A stretch of DNA of 64,000 nucleotides. Source: Cystobasidium ongulense (lineage: Eukaryota; Basidiomycota; Cystobasidiomycetes; Cystobasidiales; Cystobasidiaceae). Where the stretch lies: assembly GCA_022835595.1 (NCBI GenBank), contig BQUP01000004.1, positions 1,302,001 through 1,366,000 of the forward strand, read 5' to 3'. Positions 32,835-45,417 of this stretch are shown one piece after another. The translations under genes were made by a program, and so were the position numbers. Each line of letters begins with the position of its first letter. Within the stretch, counting starts at the first letter, position 1. A model generated the notes under the pieces. The model saw only the letters and a list, made by a program, of their open reading frames with translations, was not told the origin of the DNA and made no database searches.

Positions 32835-33734
32835 TCATGTTGCCGTCGTATCGGTACCCGCTTCCAGGTCTTCCTGAAAGTCGAACAAGGAAGGAATCCA
32901 GTATTGCAGCTCTCCCTGCTCTTGGTCATCAAGCCAGGCGACACCGTCAGTCAATAGAGCTTGATTGACAGCGTTCTCCGCTCGCTTTGCTGGCCACCCG
33001 CGAGCAGTGGCGTTGCTGGTACTTGGTCGCGTCGTGGATTGCGCTGCAGTCCAGCTCTGCAGGATGCTGATAGTAATGTAGCCTTTGCCCAAGCTTGCTG
33101 CGCATTCGAGGATGGTCAATGAATCCAGGTCAAACTCTGCTGCGACGGAGCGGACTAGCTTGTTGTTTCCAACTGTGAGAACCGAGTAGCCGCAGCCAAG
33201 TGGAGCGAGCGCCTTGATGGCTCTCTCGATGTCGGACGCTGTGACTGCGCTCTCTTCATTTGAAGGCTTCTTTCCAAGCGTCTGATCCTGTCTTGCTGCT
33301 GCGAGAGCGTTAGCCTGAGGCTTTCGCTCGTCGCCTCGACGTAGCCGCGTGACACCTTTGATGACCTCGTCCATATCCATCAGACCGCCATTGCGCTCGC
33401 GACTTGCCAGGCAGACGTCGACCACTTGCACAGCGAGCGTGAAGGTCCAGTCGCCTACTCCGAGGAAATCCCAGAGACCCTTCCTGCCTCCGCTGCCTAG
33501 AGGGTCGACACCGACTTGGTTGCACATGTCGGCAAAGTGCTTTCGAAAGACTGGATCCGAAAGTATCTTTGCCCGGTGCTTGTTCGCAAAGGTTCTCAGA
33601 GCGGTTTGGAAGGTCGCCATCTGCGATTGCAGTGTGGAAACCTGCTGTTCGGAGATGGCATTCGAGAGCGTCGAGTACGATGCGAGTGCCTCAGACTGCT
33701 GCGAGAGCGATGACAGCCCGACGTTGCGCCGCAT
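32835..33734 (-). CDS. VPS22: ESCRT-II subunit Vps22/SNF8
   Basis: Part of ESCRT-II, sorting ubiquitinated membrane proteins into multivesicular bodies. Single exon, 299 residues. Starts MRRNVGLSSL, a near-universal SNF8 beginning. FANKHRAKILSDPVFRKHF and CNQVGVDPL follow, then FLGVGDWTFTLAVQVVDVCL and SRERNGGLMDM. Tandem winged helices occupy roughly residues 100-270. A modest Gln/Asn-poor insertion at about residues 150-180 is unremarkable. No intron, unlike most neighbours. Confidence 0.95.
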   Translation of the reverse strand: MRRNVGLSSLSQQSEALASYSTLSNAISEQQVSTLQSQMATFQTALRTFANKHRAKILSDPVFRKHFADMCNQVGVDPLGSGGRKGLWDFLGVGDWTFTLAVQVVDVCLASRERNGGLMDMDEVIKGVTRLRRGDERKPQANALAAARQDQTLGKKPSNEESAVTASDIERAIKALAPLGCGYSVLTVGNNKLVRSVAAEFDLDSLTILECAASLGKGYITISILQSWTAAQSTTRPSTSNATARGWPAKRAENAVNQALLTDGVAWLDDQEQGELQYWIPSLFDFQEDLEAGTDTTAT

Positions 33735-33968
33735 TGCAGCTCAGAGGCGCGTGTGTGCTGTTATTTCAGCCGCGAGCTGCTTGCTCGTTCTTTCCTTTGA
33801 CTCTTTGCAGTTTCGACAAGATCAACATGCATTGCAGGTTGAGGCTGGACTGTGGAAGGTGTGGCAAAACATTAATCGCTATCATAGAACACAAGTAGAC
33901 CTTGCTTGCAGTTCAGTTACAGACTCAGTATTTATATTACGACAACATATGATAAGTACTGCTCTATA

Positions 33969-36900
33969 CTACTGTCCAAACTTGATTCTATAACCTTTCT
34001 TCCCAGCGTCAGCAACCCAGGCACTCCTGCTCTCAGCTTCTTCCTGTCTTTCATACTTAAGAACTAGCTCCTTCAGATGCTGTTGCTCCTCTCTATCTTG
34101 TTGCTGTTTGGTCAGCGTGTGCATCGCGAGAGCTGACTCTCGAGGCACTTCCATCGACCGAGTCTGCAGGAATTTGTAGTCAGGACAAGCACATGCCTGT
34201 TTGACACAAGTGCTTCGATTCGCTTACCTGTTGCTTAGTTCCCTTCTTCATCAATAAGGTGAACTTCATGTTCTGGGAGTCTTCCTCTTCAACTTGACTG
34301 GAAGCCGGCTGTCGCTTCAGTGTCGGTAGGCTCCTTTCATTCATTATATTCCTCCTGGCAGGCATAGCACTTCTAGCCTCTCGACCGCTCTCAGCCATCA
34401 TGCGAGCAAGCTCTCGGTCGAAATCGTCTTGCTCTTCGTTAATGGCATCGTCACCCTCCCGGTCATCCTCCTCCTCCTCATCGCTTGATTCCGCTGAGGA
34501 CGATGTTTCCCCGTCAGAGCTCTCGCTCTGCGAATCAAAGGAAGGTCAGTCATGTCGGAAGAAAATCTAACAGATATAGTACCTACATCATCTGTTTCAG
34601 AAGAGTCTTCTCCGTTCGCTTCCGCCGCTACGACTTCGTCCCCTGACAACCTAGGCTGCAACTCGGCTCTTGATCTTGCATCGTCTTCTCCATCACTAGC
34701 CTCCGCATCATCTATCACAGTGCTATCTGCTGCTTGACCTTGCTGAGCTTCTGCCACAAACATGTCATCAACAGCCTTTGCGGCAACTTCATAATCCGTG
34801 ATTATCGGAAGCTTCGGTCGGATAGTCTGCAGTAACCGTTAGTACTCATCGCAAGGATTGATAGATCGTCTGTGACTGACCTCCAAGGTATCGGTGAGCA
34901 TGAAATCGACATCCATAGGTAATGGTTGCCGCTTTGTGCGAACATACATTTGGAAGAATGTGAGGAAGCTGTCCATTCTTTTGCGGAGTTGACCTCTATC
35001 GAAGTACTGGCCGCATGCGTCTAGGAGCGTACAAACTAGGCGGATTCTGAAGTAATCATCTTGCGTGTCCATCGAGCCTGGCACTTCCCCAGGTTGAGGG
35101 CGTCCATCGGCTGCGTGGGAAAGAAGTCAATAACTGTCTGCGTTGTCCACCGTCATCGGGACTTACGGTGACCGAATGTTGTCAAGGTCCACAGGGTGTC
35201 CAAGACAACTCGCGATTCGATCACACGGTACGTGTAGAGCTCTCCAAGGTATTTGACAGTCGCGACACGCTGTTGATTACGCTTGAAATTGTTGTGCTTC
35301 AGATTTGGGAAGGTAAGGCAGGTCAGTCATATGTGATATGAGATACGAGATGTGCGGTGCGACTTACCTCCATCTCGACTACGACATTTTCCAGGACGCC
35401 ATCCACCACAGAAATGCAAAACTCCGGATGGAAGCGCGTGAGGTCGTGCAGCAGAATGGCGAACAAGTATATGTTGCTGAACTTTATTTTCCAGACCTTG
35501 GTGAACGCATTATACAGTTTCCAAACGATCTGAGTTCGAGTTCAAATCAGCCATGTGAATAAATTTTGTAGCTTGTTCATATTACGACTTACGGCCTGAT
35601 CCTCCCAATGCATTTTGCGGAGCTTTGATATGACGTTGTCGACACCTTGCTTGCTAGCAATGCCATAAAGTAAGTGATGGATGTAGAGAACGATTGGACT
35701 GCGCTCCTTCGGGACCACTACGGGCCGATCAGGAGGATCACACTGTCGAAGGCATGTCAGAGAAGCGCCTTGCGATTAAGCAACAAGCCCACTAACCTGG
35801 TAGTATGCATTTTCCAGCATAGTGGATTGCCTTTGATCGAGATTCTGAACATTCTTTTTCCGCTTGACGGTGTCAAGCATGACTGCCATCTTCTCTCGAG
35901 TGGCTTCACTCTTCAAAAGGAATCGACCACACGTTTCGAGGAGAGTGCATATGTTATCGATATTTGAGCCAGTAAAGTCGTCCAGACAGACTTTGAAGAT
36001 GTGGAGGATTGAGTGCGAAGGCGTCACTCCAAATTTGGTCAACTCTGACATGAAGCGAATATTCTGGTGTATCACTCTGTGTCAGAGGGGAATTTCTGAC
36101 GACAAGGCTGACAACAACCTCACCTTCGCACGACTCTCGGCTAGATCCTGGCCCTTCTTCCGCTGAAAATACCGAAACTCATCTTCAAGCTAGTAAGGGG
36201 GAAATCATCACATGAGCTAGGTTTCTTATAGCACTGCACCATTCCCACTCACCGTGGCTACGGCTGTCGCTCCTACATCAGGCATGTATCGATTCAAAGT
36301 AGCAATCAAGCGAGCATAATAAGGTATTAGATCTTGCCGTGTTCGGGGAACGCCAGTCACGACTTTAACAAGCCTCCGTCTTGCTGCTTTAGAATTGAGA
36401 AAGGTAAAGTCCACAGCAACCTTGTCAATGGCATCTCGGTTGCTGAGATCCGGTAGACGCGCCAATAGAGCTGCTAATTGAGCGGCTGGGGCCGGTGCCA
36501 TGCCATCGTCCTTGTCCTTTTCACTACTAGCATATGATAACGTGGAAGTCAGCTCTATGAACGCTAGGGTGCGTCGCGGCGGTACTTACCTCATCTCATC
36601 AGGATTGTAGACGGTCTCCGATCCATAAACATGATCATGTGTTTCGTCTGCGTTGCCTGAGACAGCTATCTCGCCCATCGCATCGTCATTCTGCTTCAGC
36701 AGCGCTCCCGGGACTTCGCCTCTAAGATCCGGCAGGTCTGTATAAAACCGTTTCTCCTCCTCATCATTCCACGGACTTCCAGGTCCGCCTATCGAGCTAT
36801 CTTCTCCTTGTGATGCGCCCAAGCTTGTTCCTGTTCCAGTAATGACGCTAGTAGAGGCGAGCGGAGGTAGTGTTGGTAGCGCTATTGCCAAACTTTCGGC

Positions 36901-38228
36901 GAGACTGTAAAGAGTGAGCAAATCAGCCGTGAGAAGATCTATTTCTTTGACCGCTTATTCACACCTTTGTACGCCACTCCAGAGCTTCTCCCAGCTGCGG
37001 ACCAACTTTTCATAGCCTTGGGCACGATCTTCGAAGATTTCACCACTTCGAATGTAAGCATCATGATTGCGACGATCTGTCTCGAGCAGTTGCTGCCGGA
37101 TGCGAAGAGATGACATGAGAATGGTGCATAGGCACATGCGAAACTATGAACTTACCGTATGATCTTTCACAGCTCGGCGAGCCAGGGCTTCGTAGTAAGC
37201 TGTCAAGAGTTTCTTGAACTTGTCCTTTTCTTGAGGTGAGAGGACCACTTCTTTCTCGACATCTGGATTGTCATCTGCAGCCTCGGCAGGGGTCGGTCCG
37301 TTTGCAGATGCTTCAAGATCACCGAGACCAGGGAGGAAGATCTGCCCGAGATGCTTCGTGAAGGCGACAGCGAGCGGTATTGAGATAGCCAGCAGCTCTT
37401 TGTCCGCAGTCAGCTAAGGTGCGTATTGAATGAGCAAGGTATCAATCACTAGTCAGACAGATTTTGAAGGACTTGACGAGAAAGGTTAAAGCTCACGAGA
37501 TCTCGGAAGATGGCAAAGGTCGCTTCGCCTAAAGGCTTTCCAGGTGTGGCGACGATACCGACTAATTCCAGCTCGGCGTACATACGCAACAAACTTCTTT
37601 GCCTAAGAACACGAGCGTTCTCTTCTTTGTCGCGCTGATCTTGTGGCAATGCTGCGATAGTTGCTTTGCTTGGTGGCTGAAGGGATGCTTGCAAGCTTGC
37701 AATGAAGGGAACGGTGAAGAGCTGAGGGAAGCGTTGATGTAGCGCAGAGAGAACCTGATAGGTAAACGACCTGTCAGTATCAAAGAATACCTAGTGGTCG
37801 CTGCCGCCCGTGGAAGCAATCAACCATTCGGCAGCCAAAGGTTCTGTGCCTACCTCTACAGCTCCGTAGATTTCAACGCCAGTCTTGCACCTGCTGATAC
37901 CCTCTATAGAAGCAGAAACAAGTTCGCTGACGTATCTCTCCAGGCTTAGGCTCTTGACTTCGTTCAGGAGTGCATTGACGCTGTCTGCAGCTTGTAGAGA
38001 TGTCCGCAGACGCTTGATGAAGGCGGTATTCCGTTTCAAGGACGAGTCCAGGGAGCCGAAATCTGTGACGCATAAGCAGCATAAGCATATACGTTGGGAC
38101 GGGCTAATAGCTGTTTCCAGTCACGCACCGTCGGAATCTGGACCCCCATGCTTCCATGCAGCTAAGTTGGCCGCTCGAAGCTCTAGGCGCCTGCTCTGGC
38201 GGGCCGCTGCGGTCGTTTCTTCCGACAT
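33969..38228 (-). CDS. UPF2: Nonsense-mediated decay factor UPF2/NMD2
   Basis: Bridges UPF1 and UPF3 in nonsense-mediated mRNA decay. More than a dozen exons from ATG at 38228 (MSEETTAAARQSRRLELR) to TAG at 33969. First MIF4G: SLKRNTAFIKRLRTSLQ, SLSLERYVSELVSA, FRDLVSFNL. Second MIF4G: LLARLPDLSNRDAIDKVAVD, VVTGVPRTRQDLIPYYARL, GVTPSHSILHIFKVCLDDF, NICTLLETCGRFLL. Third MIF4G: RLVCTLLDACGQYFDRGQLR. A strongly acidic Ser/Glu/Asp linker follows. The UPF1-binding end reads FDRELARMMAE to MKFTLLMKKGTKQQ. Exon junctions in the middle were not all fixed, but the blocks are in canonical order and cover the family's full length (about 1,100 residues). Confidence 0.93.
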
Positions 38229-38651
38229 AACATGCCCCCGAGCAATTGGTGTCAGTGTTCAAGTACTATGCTGCGATAAACTGCTATCAGAGGCGTGCTG
38301 GCCACTTCCAAGAGTCAGCGAAGTATGTCTTGCGCGCCGACAGCGCGATCGAAGTGATTCAATTGCAAGGAAAAGGCGAGTGAACTCCCAGCTTTCACAA
38401 CCTTCGCTTCCTCGAATAGATTCATTTGTGATGACCAGCTAAGTGGGATGTTTCGGTCGTCTGAACTATCATACAACTGCTTTGGTCCTGCACTGCTTAA
38501 GAAACTGATTAAAAAACTGAGATATGCGACTAATGAGACGGCCTTTGATGGTACTATAGTTCCCTTTTGATACAGCGACAAAGCACGAACCACCAAAATC
38601 CAAGAGGGCATAAGGAAAAAGGACGAACGCTATATACGTAGGGGGACAAAA

Positions 38652-40762
38652 TCAGAGGAAGCCGCTATAACAGAGGGGGGTTGGATCAATGAGCATTGTC
38701 TTCGATATTGGTACTATAAATCAAGATCAATGAATAGCTTACGAAGACTGCAGGTTCTTTTTCAGAATCGTATCATTCACGGTCGCTAACACGACACGGA
38801 CTCTGAAGAGGGTAGTCATCAGCCCCATGCCTTATCACATTTTGCCAATTCCCTTCCTGACTCACTGCTTTGTGTCGGTGGCGCATGTAAAATGTGTGTC
38901 TGTTGGCAGGAATAGGATGATCAGCACTCGATTCCAGTTGGTCAGGCTTGATAACTCACATATATCATTCTTCTGACGATACAAAGCCTTAAACTTCTTG
39001 GACATGTACTGGCATCTAAAGTCATGCAACGTCAATGAACAATGCCGTCGATCTGCAAACAAGAAGAAAGCCAAAACTTACCCTGAATCGAATTCATTAT
39101 CGCCAGTATAATCAGGACAATACTCTTTCAACATAATTCCACTTTTGAGCTTCTCTTTGAATAGATCAATCTTATTCAGGAATAGAATAATGGAAGTTTC
39201 AGAAAAGTAACGAGAGTTTGAAACTGAGTCAAACAGCATAACACTTTCTTGCATTCGATTGACTGATTCATCTTCGTATAGGTTTTGGTCGAATTCTTGA
39301 ATAGCCTGTTGGGAGATGGTAATTAAAACACTTGTCAGCTTGATTATCCATTAGCATTCCCTTTCGAGGGAAATCGACTTTTGTTCGCTGCAACTTACAA
39401 CCAAGAATAGAAGCACGGTCACACCCTCTATCAAAGCATGGAAATGGTGATCAGCTCGGTACAATGAAGCAGTTCTCAAGTTCAGCAGACTCACCAAAAC
39501 AATTCAACCATTTCTTTCGCTCCGTACGCTGTCCTCCGACGTCAAGGAGACGATAACGCAGTTGCGAGACTTGCAAGAAACTTTCGCTTATACCGGTAGT
39601 TTTGACTGGTGTATTATGAGAGCGTTATATAGTACCCAAGGTCAGTCATGGTAGAAAACAGGGGTGACAATACTCGATAGTTATACAATGTTTCTCACCT
39701 CGACAGCGGAGAATATCATCATCGGTAGGTATGTAGTGGGGATCCGTAATTCGTTCGACATTCTCGAAGAAATACTAAAAGGACGGAAGAGGGTGGGGTC
39801 CGTATTAGACGCTGAATGTTCTGCGAGACTAGTGCATGCGTGAAACATGAATGAGCTGCTCACCTCGGCTGAGTCATTGAGTTGGTATTCATTCCGGCGT
39901 GCTGAGTTGTGGTAGATTATAAGTACGTCGCTGAGCGTGGAAAGTAAGGGTATATTTTCGTGTTGAAGAAAGAGACCTACAAATTGCCTTTTGAACGCCC
40001 GCGTCCTTATACAGGTGAGTAACGGTCTTGGCTATATGATCAGGGACAGGCCACTGCACAAAAAAATGGATCATAAACACGATTAGTCTTTTACGAAAGC
40101 TGTGCATTCCGAGGAGATAGGGGTTCAGATGGAGTAGAGGCATGTGAGAAGAACATACATCTGGAAAAGGACCCAATTGAGTGATAATGAGAGCTTCTTG
40201 TGGACTCTTTTCACCTGCGAGTTCTATTCCCATCATTTCCATCGCATCCAATACGACAGTGAGACTCTGAAATGTATTTGCTAGAATGACTTCTCTGTAT
40301 CCTAGTCTTTCCTCCTGTAATGGCATGCAAGTATGCCGAAGTGTACGAGATCCAACAGTCAGCAATGGAAGCTTTTGTGTGCACAGGGGCTGTGGGCCGT
40401 TGGCCTCTGGATTGAACTGACCTTTTCCATCGGTTTATCATATATTAGTCGAAATTGCTTGAGGACAGTGGATTCTGTACGTAAATAGATGATGAGCATG
40501 CAAACACTTCATGTATACGCATCTTTGTATCTGCTTACTTCCGGATTCTGTGCGAGGCGAGTCAAGACTATCAGTAACCGCCGTTATGCACGCTCTCTGG
40601 CAGTACAGCAAGAAAGATAGACGGCTCACCTCCAGCACCCAAGAAGAGTACCTTGATGTCCTGTCTGAGTTCTCTTTCGGTCTTCTTCAGTTCTTTCTCA
40701 ATCATATCCGATCTTTGCTTCGCAGCACCATCCTCCTCCAGTGTGCTTTGACCGCAGCCCAT
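38652..40762 (-). CDS. Heterotrimeric G-protein alpha subunit
   Basis: GTP-binding signal transducer. Starts [14 protein letters not shown], with Gly2 for myristoylation and Cys3 for palmitoylation. P-loop GAGESGKST is assembled from three exons, one of only 9 nt. Further motifs: [13 protein letters not shown] (helical domain), [12 protein letters not shown], switch I RVKTTGI, switch [14 protein letters not shown] (with the catalytic Gln), NKIDLF (guanine specificity) and TCATDTKQ. At the end an 78-nt intron (38742-38665) with donor gtaagc joins a last exon of 13 nt, giving the canonical C-terminus NLQSSGFL. Without that splice the protein would stop early. About twelve exons, intact. It probably couples to pheromone or nutrient receptors; which class is not clear. 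Confidence 0.93.
40539..40547 (-). other. 9-nt microexon in the P-loop of the G-alpha gene
   Basis: AATCCGGAA flanked by cgcacag and gtaagc on the minus strand. It supplies the bases between GAG and KST of the P-loop motif. Skipping it would delete three residues from the GTP-binding site without shifting the frame. Confidence 0.85.
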
Positions 40763-42055
40763 CTTTGCCTTTTGCTCTGCTATTCGTTCGACTTCAAGTG
40801 AGTATGAACCCAAGAGACAGGGAAGCTGGAGAGAGTCAAAGTAACAGAGGGTACGGTGAGAGGAAGAAGAAGCATGAGCTGGATCCCTTTGATATGTGTC
40901 AAACACACCGAAGGAAGCGAGGCTGACCCTGAACGAGGGAAGACCACCGGTACCGAGCCAAGTTTGTATTTCGACGAGCCTGACAGCAAGCTCTGGCAGC
41001 AGCTGACGTTGATCAGAACGACAGAGTCAGACAACCAGTCTGTTTGTCGAGTATGCACGCGGGTTTGCCGGTCTTCGAGGGTCACGGCGGGCCTGTTGCG
41101 AGTTGCTTGGACGTCGGTCGTTCTTTCGATGTACCGGGGGGAATATCGGCAGGCGATGGGGCCCAAGGTGAACGAGCGTGTGTCTTACAGTCTTTCCAGA
41201 ACGAAAGCAAGTCCTGTCTTCACCAACTTCTCGAGCAGGCGTCTGTCTTCTCGTCAGCAAGAACCTGGCCGAAGACAGCGAAGAAGTCAGTCGCACGACT
41301 GCAACATTCCCTCAAAGGCGCTATCTCGATGTCTCCAATGCTAGCTTTCTTTCTTTTGACAGTAGTGCCACGCTCCCTTTTTCTTTTTGCTTCTCTCATT
41401 GTTGTCGTTCCCCGGACAGCCTCTATTGTTGCAAAGTACGGTACAATTGCGCAGCCCAGACGCGACTTTCACGACCGGCCAATGGCAAGTTGCGCTTTCA
41501 TGGTGGGGGTGGGCGTCGTGAATGGCACTTGTCTTGTTGTGTCCTGCTTCGACATGGCGTACATAGGTAGAAGCCTGATTCCAACGGGCCTCTGGGTCCG
41601 CATTATCGCGAGTTGCTGCAAAGATGATCGGGTGCAAGTGCTTCTGTTGTCGGCTGGACGCGACAGCAGCACGTAAGCTGGCTATGCTGGCCGTAAGCGT
41701 CTCGCCCTTGTATGCTGCTGCTGCTGCTGCACTGATGGGCTTGTTGTAGAGGGTGGAATAGGTAATATATAGAGCTGGTGGCAACGAGCTCGAGCAGCCA
41801 TCAAGCTTCCCGCGGCCATCTCACTCGCTCTGAAGCTACACCACTGCCGGAATATAATGGCATACACCCTCTATCTTGTCAGATAGACTGTCGGCTCATA
41901 CTCACCTTGTCACGCAGCTTGACTTTCTCGATCACCATTCTGTAGACAGAGAACACATCCGTCAACGCGTATCTTCTTTGCAATTCAGATAGCAGCAACA
42001 CAACATCTCCAATTCGACATGCTATGGCACTGACGCTGATACTGTCCGCTCCACG
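40763..42055. other. 1.3-kb divergent promoter between G-alpha and ATRIP-like genes
   Basis: No firmly supported gene. A plus-strand open frame (41044-41676) looks like chance. On the minus strand, 42020-41916 encodes a protein-like stretch (LLLSELQRRYALTDVFSVYR, then IEKVKLRDK) ending at a strong donor gtgagt. A second open stretch (41790-41341) lies beyond. I could not join them with a start codon, so a small divergent gene is possible but unproven. Confidence 0.35.
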
Positions 42056-45000
42056 ATGGCAAACGAGTACGACGAGTTCTACGAGGAGGACGACGATGAT
42101 CTGGACGAAGAGACGCTGCAAGTCCTCGACCAAGCAGAGAAGCAGCGTGCTGTTGCAATAAGCGCTTCTCAGGCTCTTCCAGCTGCTTCCAACTCACACA
42201 GAGCCGCTATTGTTACCCTGAAGCCATTGCCGCATCCGCAAAGACAGGCTAGCATCAATGCCAGACTTCCCCAAGCGTCTCAGCAGCAAAGAGCTCCATC
42301 CGCTAGGCCTATACAACAACAACAGATCAATCGCGCTCTACCTCCATCACAGCAGCACCAAAAGCAGCAGTATCTACCCCCTCAACAGCAATCTATCAAG
42401 ACATATCCTTCAAATCAATACGGAAATGCAGCTGCTGGCCCTTCCACTTCTACCTATGCACGAAGAGTAGTCAAGCCTGTATACCGCGACGACTTCCCAA
42501 ATGTCGATATCGACGAATCTGGAAATCGGTACAAGCCCAGAAATAGCTCTGTACACGCCCTGTCCACCACAAATGCTAGTGTAAACGCAGTTAACGGGGC
42601 TGCAGTCCGCGCAGAATTGGACGCTGAGAAGGAGGAATTAAAGCGAAAGCTAGCAGCGGTGCGCACCTAACATTCCTTCTTTTCCGGTAAGACAACTCGC
42701 TGACTCATTGCTGATGACCTTAAGCTACAAGCTTCACTGGAACAAGAACGTAAAGAGCGTTTTAACAAAGATGGAGAAGTATCATACCTACGTCAAACGA
42801 GAGAAAAATTAGCAAAAGAGCATGAAATAGCATTACAAGAACAAATTCAAAAAGTGTTACCTCTACAAGAAAAGATCTCAAATTTAGAATCTATCTTAAA
42901 TCAAGAAAATGCAAAACATAGTTCTGCTTTAATCTTTCAAAAACAAGAACTAGAATCAAAATATAGAAATGTTGCTGCTAATATTAAAAATGCTAGTGCT
43001 AGAAAACAACATTTACAACAGCAACAACAAAGTCAAAATAATGCAAGATCATCCCAAGTTGGAACTGCTGCTGTTCAATCTTCACCTAGGAAAAGTTTCA
43101 AGGCCCAAAAAGGGTTTCAAAACTCTTTCTTTGAACCTATGACTTCTACGCAAAGGGTAGATAATGGAGGTAGGTTACCTTCTAGTCCTTCTGAGGGTCG
43201 TGCGGGACCTATTCAGCGCATACCATCCCCTGCAAGTAGAGACAAGGGCAAACAGAGGGAAATCGAACCCTCGTCAGAGATGGACTACAATGATCTTCCG
43301 GAACTTCAACGAGAAGCCTTTGATCTGGCTTACGAAGACGCAAAGGATAATGGAGATGATGAAGTAGTTCAATCGAATGCTCTTAGCTCAATCAGACAAG
43401 AGATTACATCCTTCTTATTCGATCATATACCACACGAACCGTCTCATACTACGCTCTCACTCTTCTCAATCGTCAACCCAGACTTTCCTTCTGATTTTGA
43501 TATATCGATTCATCGTGAAATATGTCAGCGACTGTTTCATTGTTTCGGTCATCGCTCAGAACCGTCTCAGAATGATAAACAGCAGATTACGCTATTCTTA
43601 TGGGAAATTCTCATTGTCTTACTGGACTTTGTGAATTTCTACGCTCGGCAAGATGGTTTTCGAAGTCAAGCCGTAATCGCTTTAGACTTGATACAAGATC
43701 TATGTCAGCGGTATGCCACCTTAGCTCTATCTGGAGAAAGCAACCCTGCCGAATATGAAGCAATAACAGGCAGGATCTTCCATTCCATAATTACATGTAT
43801 TAAGAACGAACGTGTAAGGTCAAAACTCTTGGACCTACCTCCTACTCAGCCACAAGCAACTGCGGTAGTCCGTACAAGATCGACCGCCCCCACTCCCCGA
43901 TCTAGACAAGCGAGAAACGAAGCAGAAAAGGCCCGCTTCGAGAGAGAAGTCGAGAATCTACTATGTTCTGTGCTGCATCTAGTACAGTTCCTAGCATTGC
44001 GACCCGACCCCACACGGTCAGCTCAGTGAGTCTCACTCGAGAACATGTGCATCGAATGAAGGTTGGCTAAGTTGTTTAGTGCCGTTGACAGTCTGGACGC
44101 GTTTCTGCGTGAGACTAATAGTCTCGCTTTCCTCATGGACGCGAGACGGAGGCCACTCGTTCATCTGGAATCCATGTTCCTTGTTGCGCTACTCAGCGGT
44201 CGTAAGTGGCGTACTCGGCGATTCATATCGCTAGATCCCCACTGATACTGATCAAATGCACAATAGAACAAATTTTGTTTCGTTCCCTCCTCTCTACACC
44301 CTTCCGAGATGAGCTGACAGACGACCGCAATTTACCGACTTCCACAAGCGCGAATCGAACGCAGCAGTTAGCTTTCGTAGAGCAGACTGCGGGCTTCCTT
44401 TCCTACAGGATTGGGAATACAGTCCAAAGTCAGGCCTGCCAGCAGCTAGCGCTGATCGCGCTATCGAATCTCGTCGTCGTACACGCAGATGGAACACCGC
44501 TTCTCAGTAGATCACCTTCCCTCGTACAGCGTCTTATCATGCGGATAGCACAAGACGCCGCTATCCTCTATGATAGCGTGTCCGTGCCACCGGCGAATCT
44601 GGATCTGGAAATGTAAGTTCTTTAACAATTATTTTGCATGCCTAACATGTGCAATGAGTGACATTTTACCCGTGCTTGATAGACTACTTCGGACAGTAGA
44701 AGCATCAATGAGACTCTTACATCACCTCATACTTTCTCAAGACGGTTTGAAGAGTCTTTCGATACATCTATCAGAGAGACCGTTTGGTCGCGACTACTTC
44801 ATTTCTGGAGTGGGCAGATTAGCTTGTACCGAAGTGCCGCAATGGATCCAGACAGCATCGTCGATTTCACAGCTCGACCAACTTGCCAGTGAGTATTGCA
44901 CCTCATCTTTCCGGGTTTGGGTAATCTGACCTAAAGTTTCTGCAGATCTGGGCTTTGAACTACTGGAAGACGTGTTGTCCCCGGATGAAGTAGACGACGT

Positions 45001-45196
45001 GAGTAGGCCTTCGAGCAAGCACTCGTGATGTGCATCGAGTCCTGTTTCACTGACCCTTCTTCAACAGTTGTACTCGCTCTGTCGCAATGAAGATGATGAG
45101 GAGGACGGATCAAGCGATGCCAAACCGCAGCAAGTGGATGACATAGACGAAGAGGAAGCGATGGCGGCTCAGAACATCGATGCTATGGAATTATGA
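42056..45196 (+). CDS. ATRIP/Rad26-like DNA damage checkpoint protein
   Basis: Probable partner of the ATR-type kinase. Acidic N-terminus MANEYDEFYEEDDDDLDEE, then a Gln/Pro-rich linker with YRDDFPNVDIDESGNRY. A coiled coil follows (KEELKRKLAA across intron 1, then ERKERFNKDGEVSYLRQ and KLAKEHEIALQEQ), then KGFQNSFFEP and a large alpha-helical C-terminal region. The C-terminus is acidic with DDLYSLCRNEDDEEDGSS, the kind of patch ATRIP/Ddc2 uses to bind ATR/Mec1. About seven exons. The identification rests on architecture and on the EVSYLR block resembling Rad26-family proteins, not on a full alignment. Codons in 42780-43110 are unusually A-rich compared with the rest of the gene. Confidence 0.6.
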
Positions 45197-45417
45197 ATTA
45201 GATTAGGCAGTACTTGCATGAATGAATGAAAGGTCTAATAAAACAGAACGTGTCAAGGTTGGTCTGTCGCGAAGGCTACTAACAGGTAATGCTCCTAGGC
45301 TAGCTCTTCAGAAGCTGACGGCAATGCCAACGATGCTCTCGCACGAACCCGCGCTTTGGCTATCTCCCATGGCGACTCGTGGGAGCCGGATTCTCGCGAG
45401 TCTGCAGCAGGCATATA

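Noticed and set aside
38739-38862. Truncated or non-canonical G-alpha C-terminus
   Set aside because: Two further introns near the end restore TCATDTKQ and the normal NLQSSGFL tail.
41044-41676. 210-codon open frame between G-alpha and ATRIP-like genes
   Set aside because: Hydrophobic stretches only, no start context or family features, overlaps other open frames on both strands.
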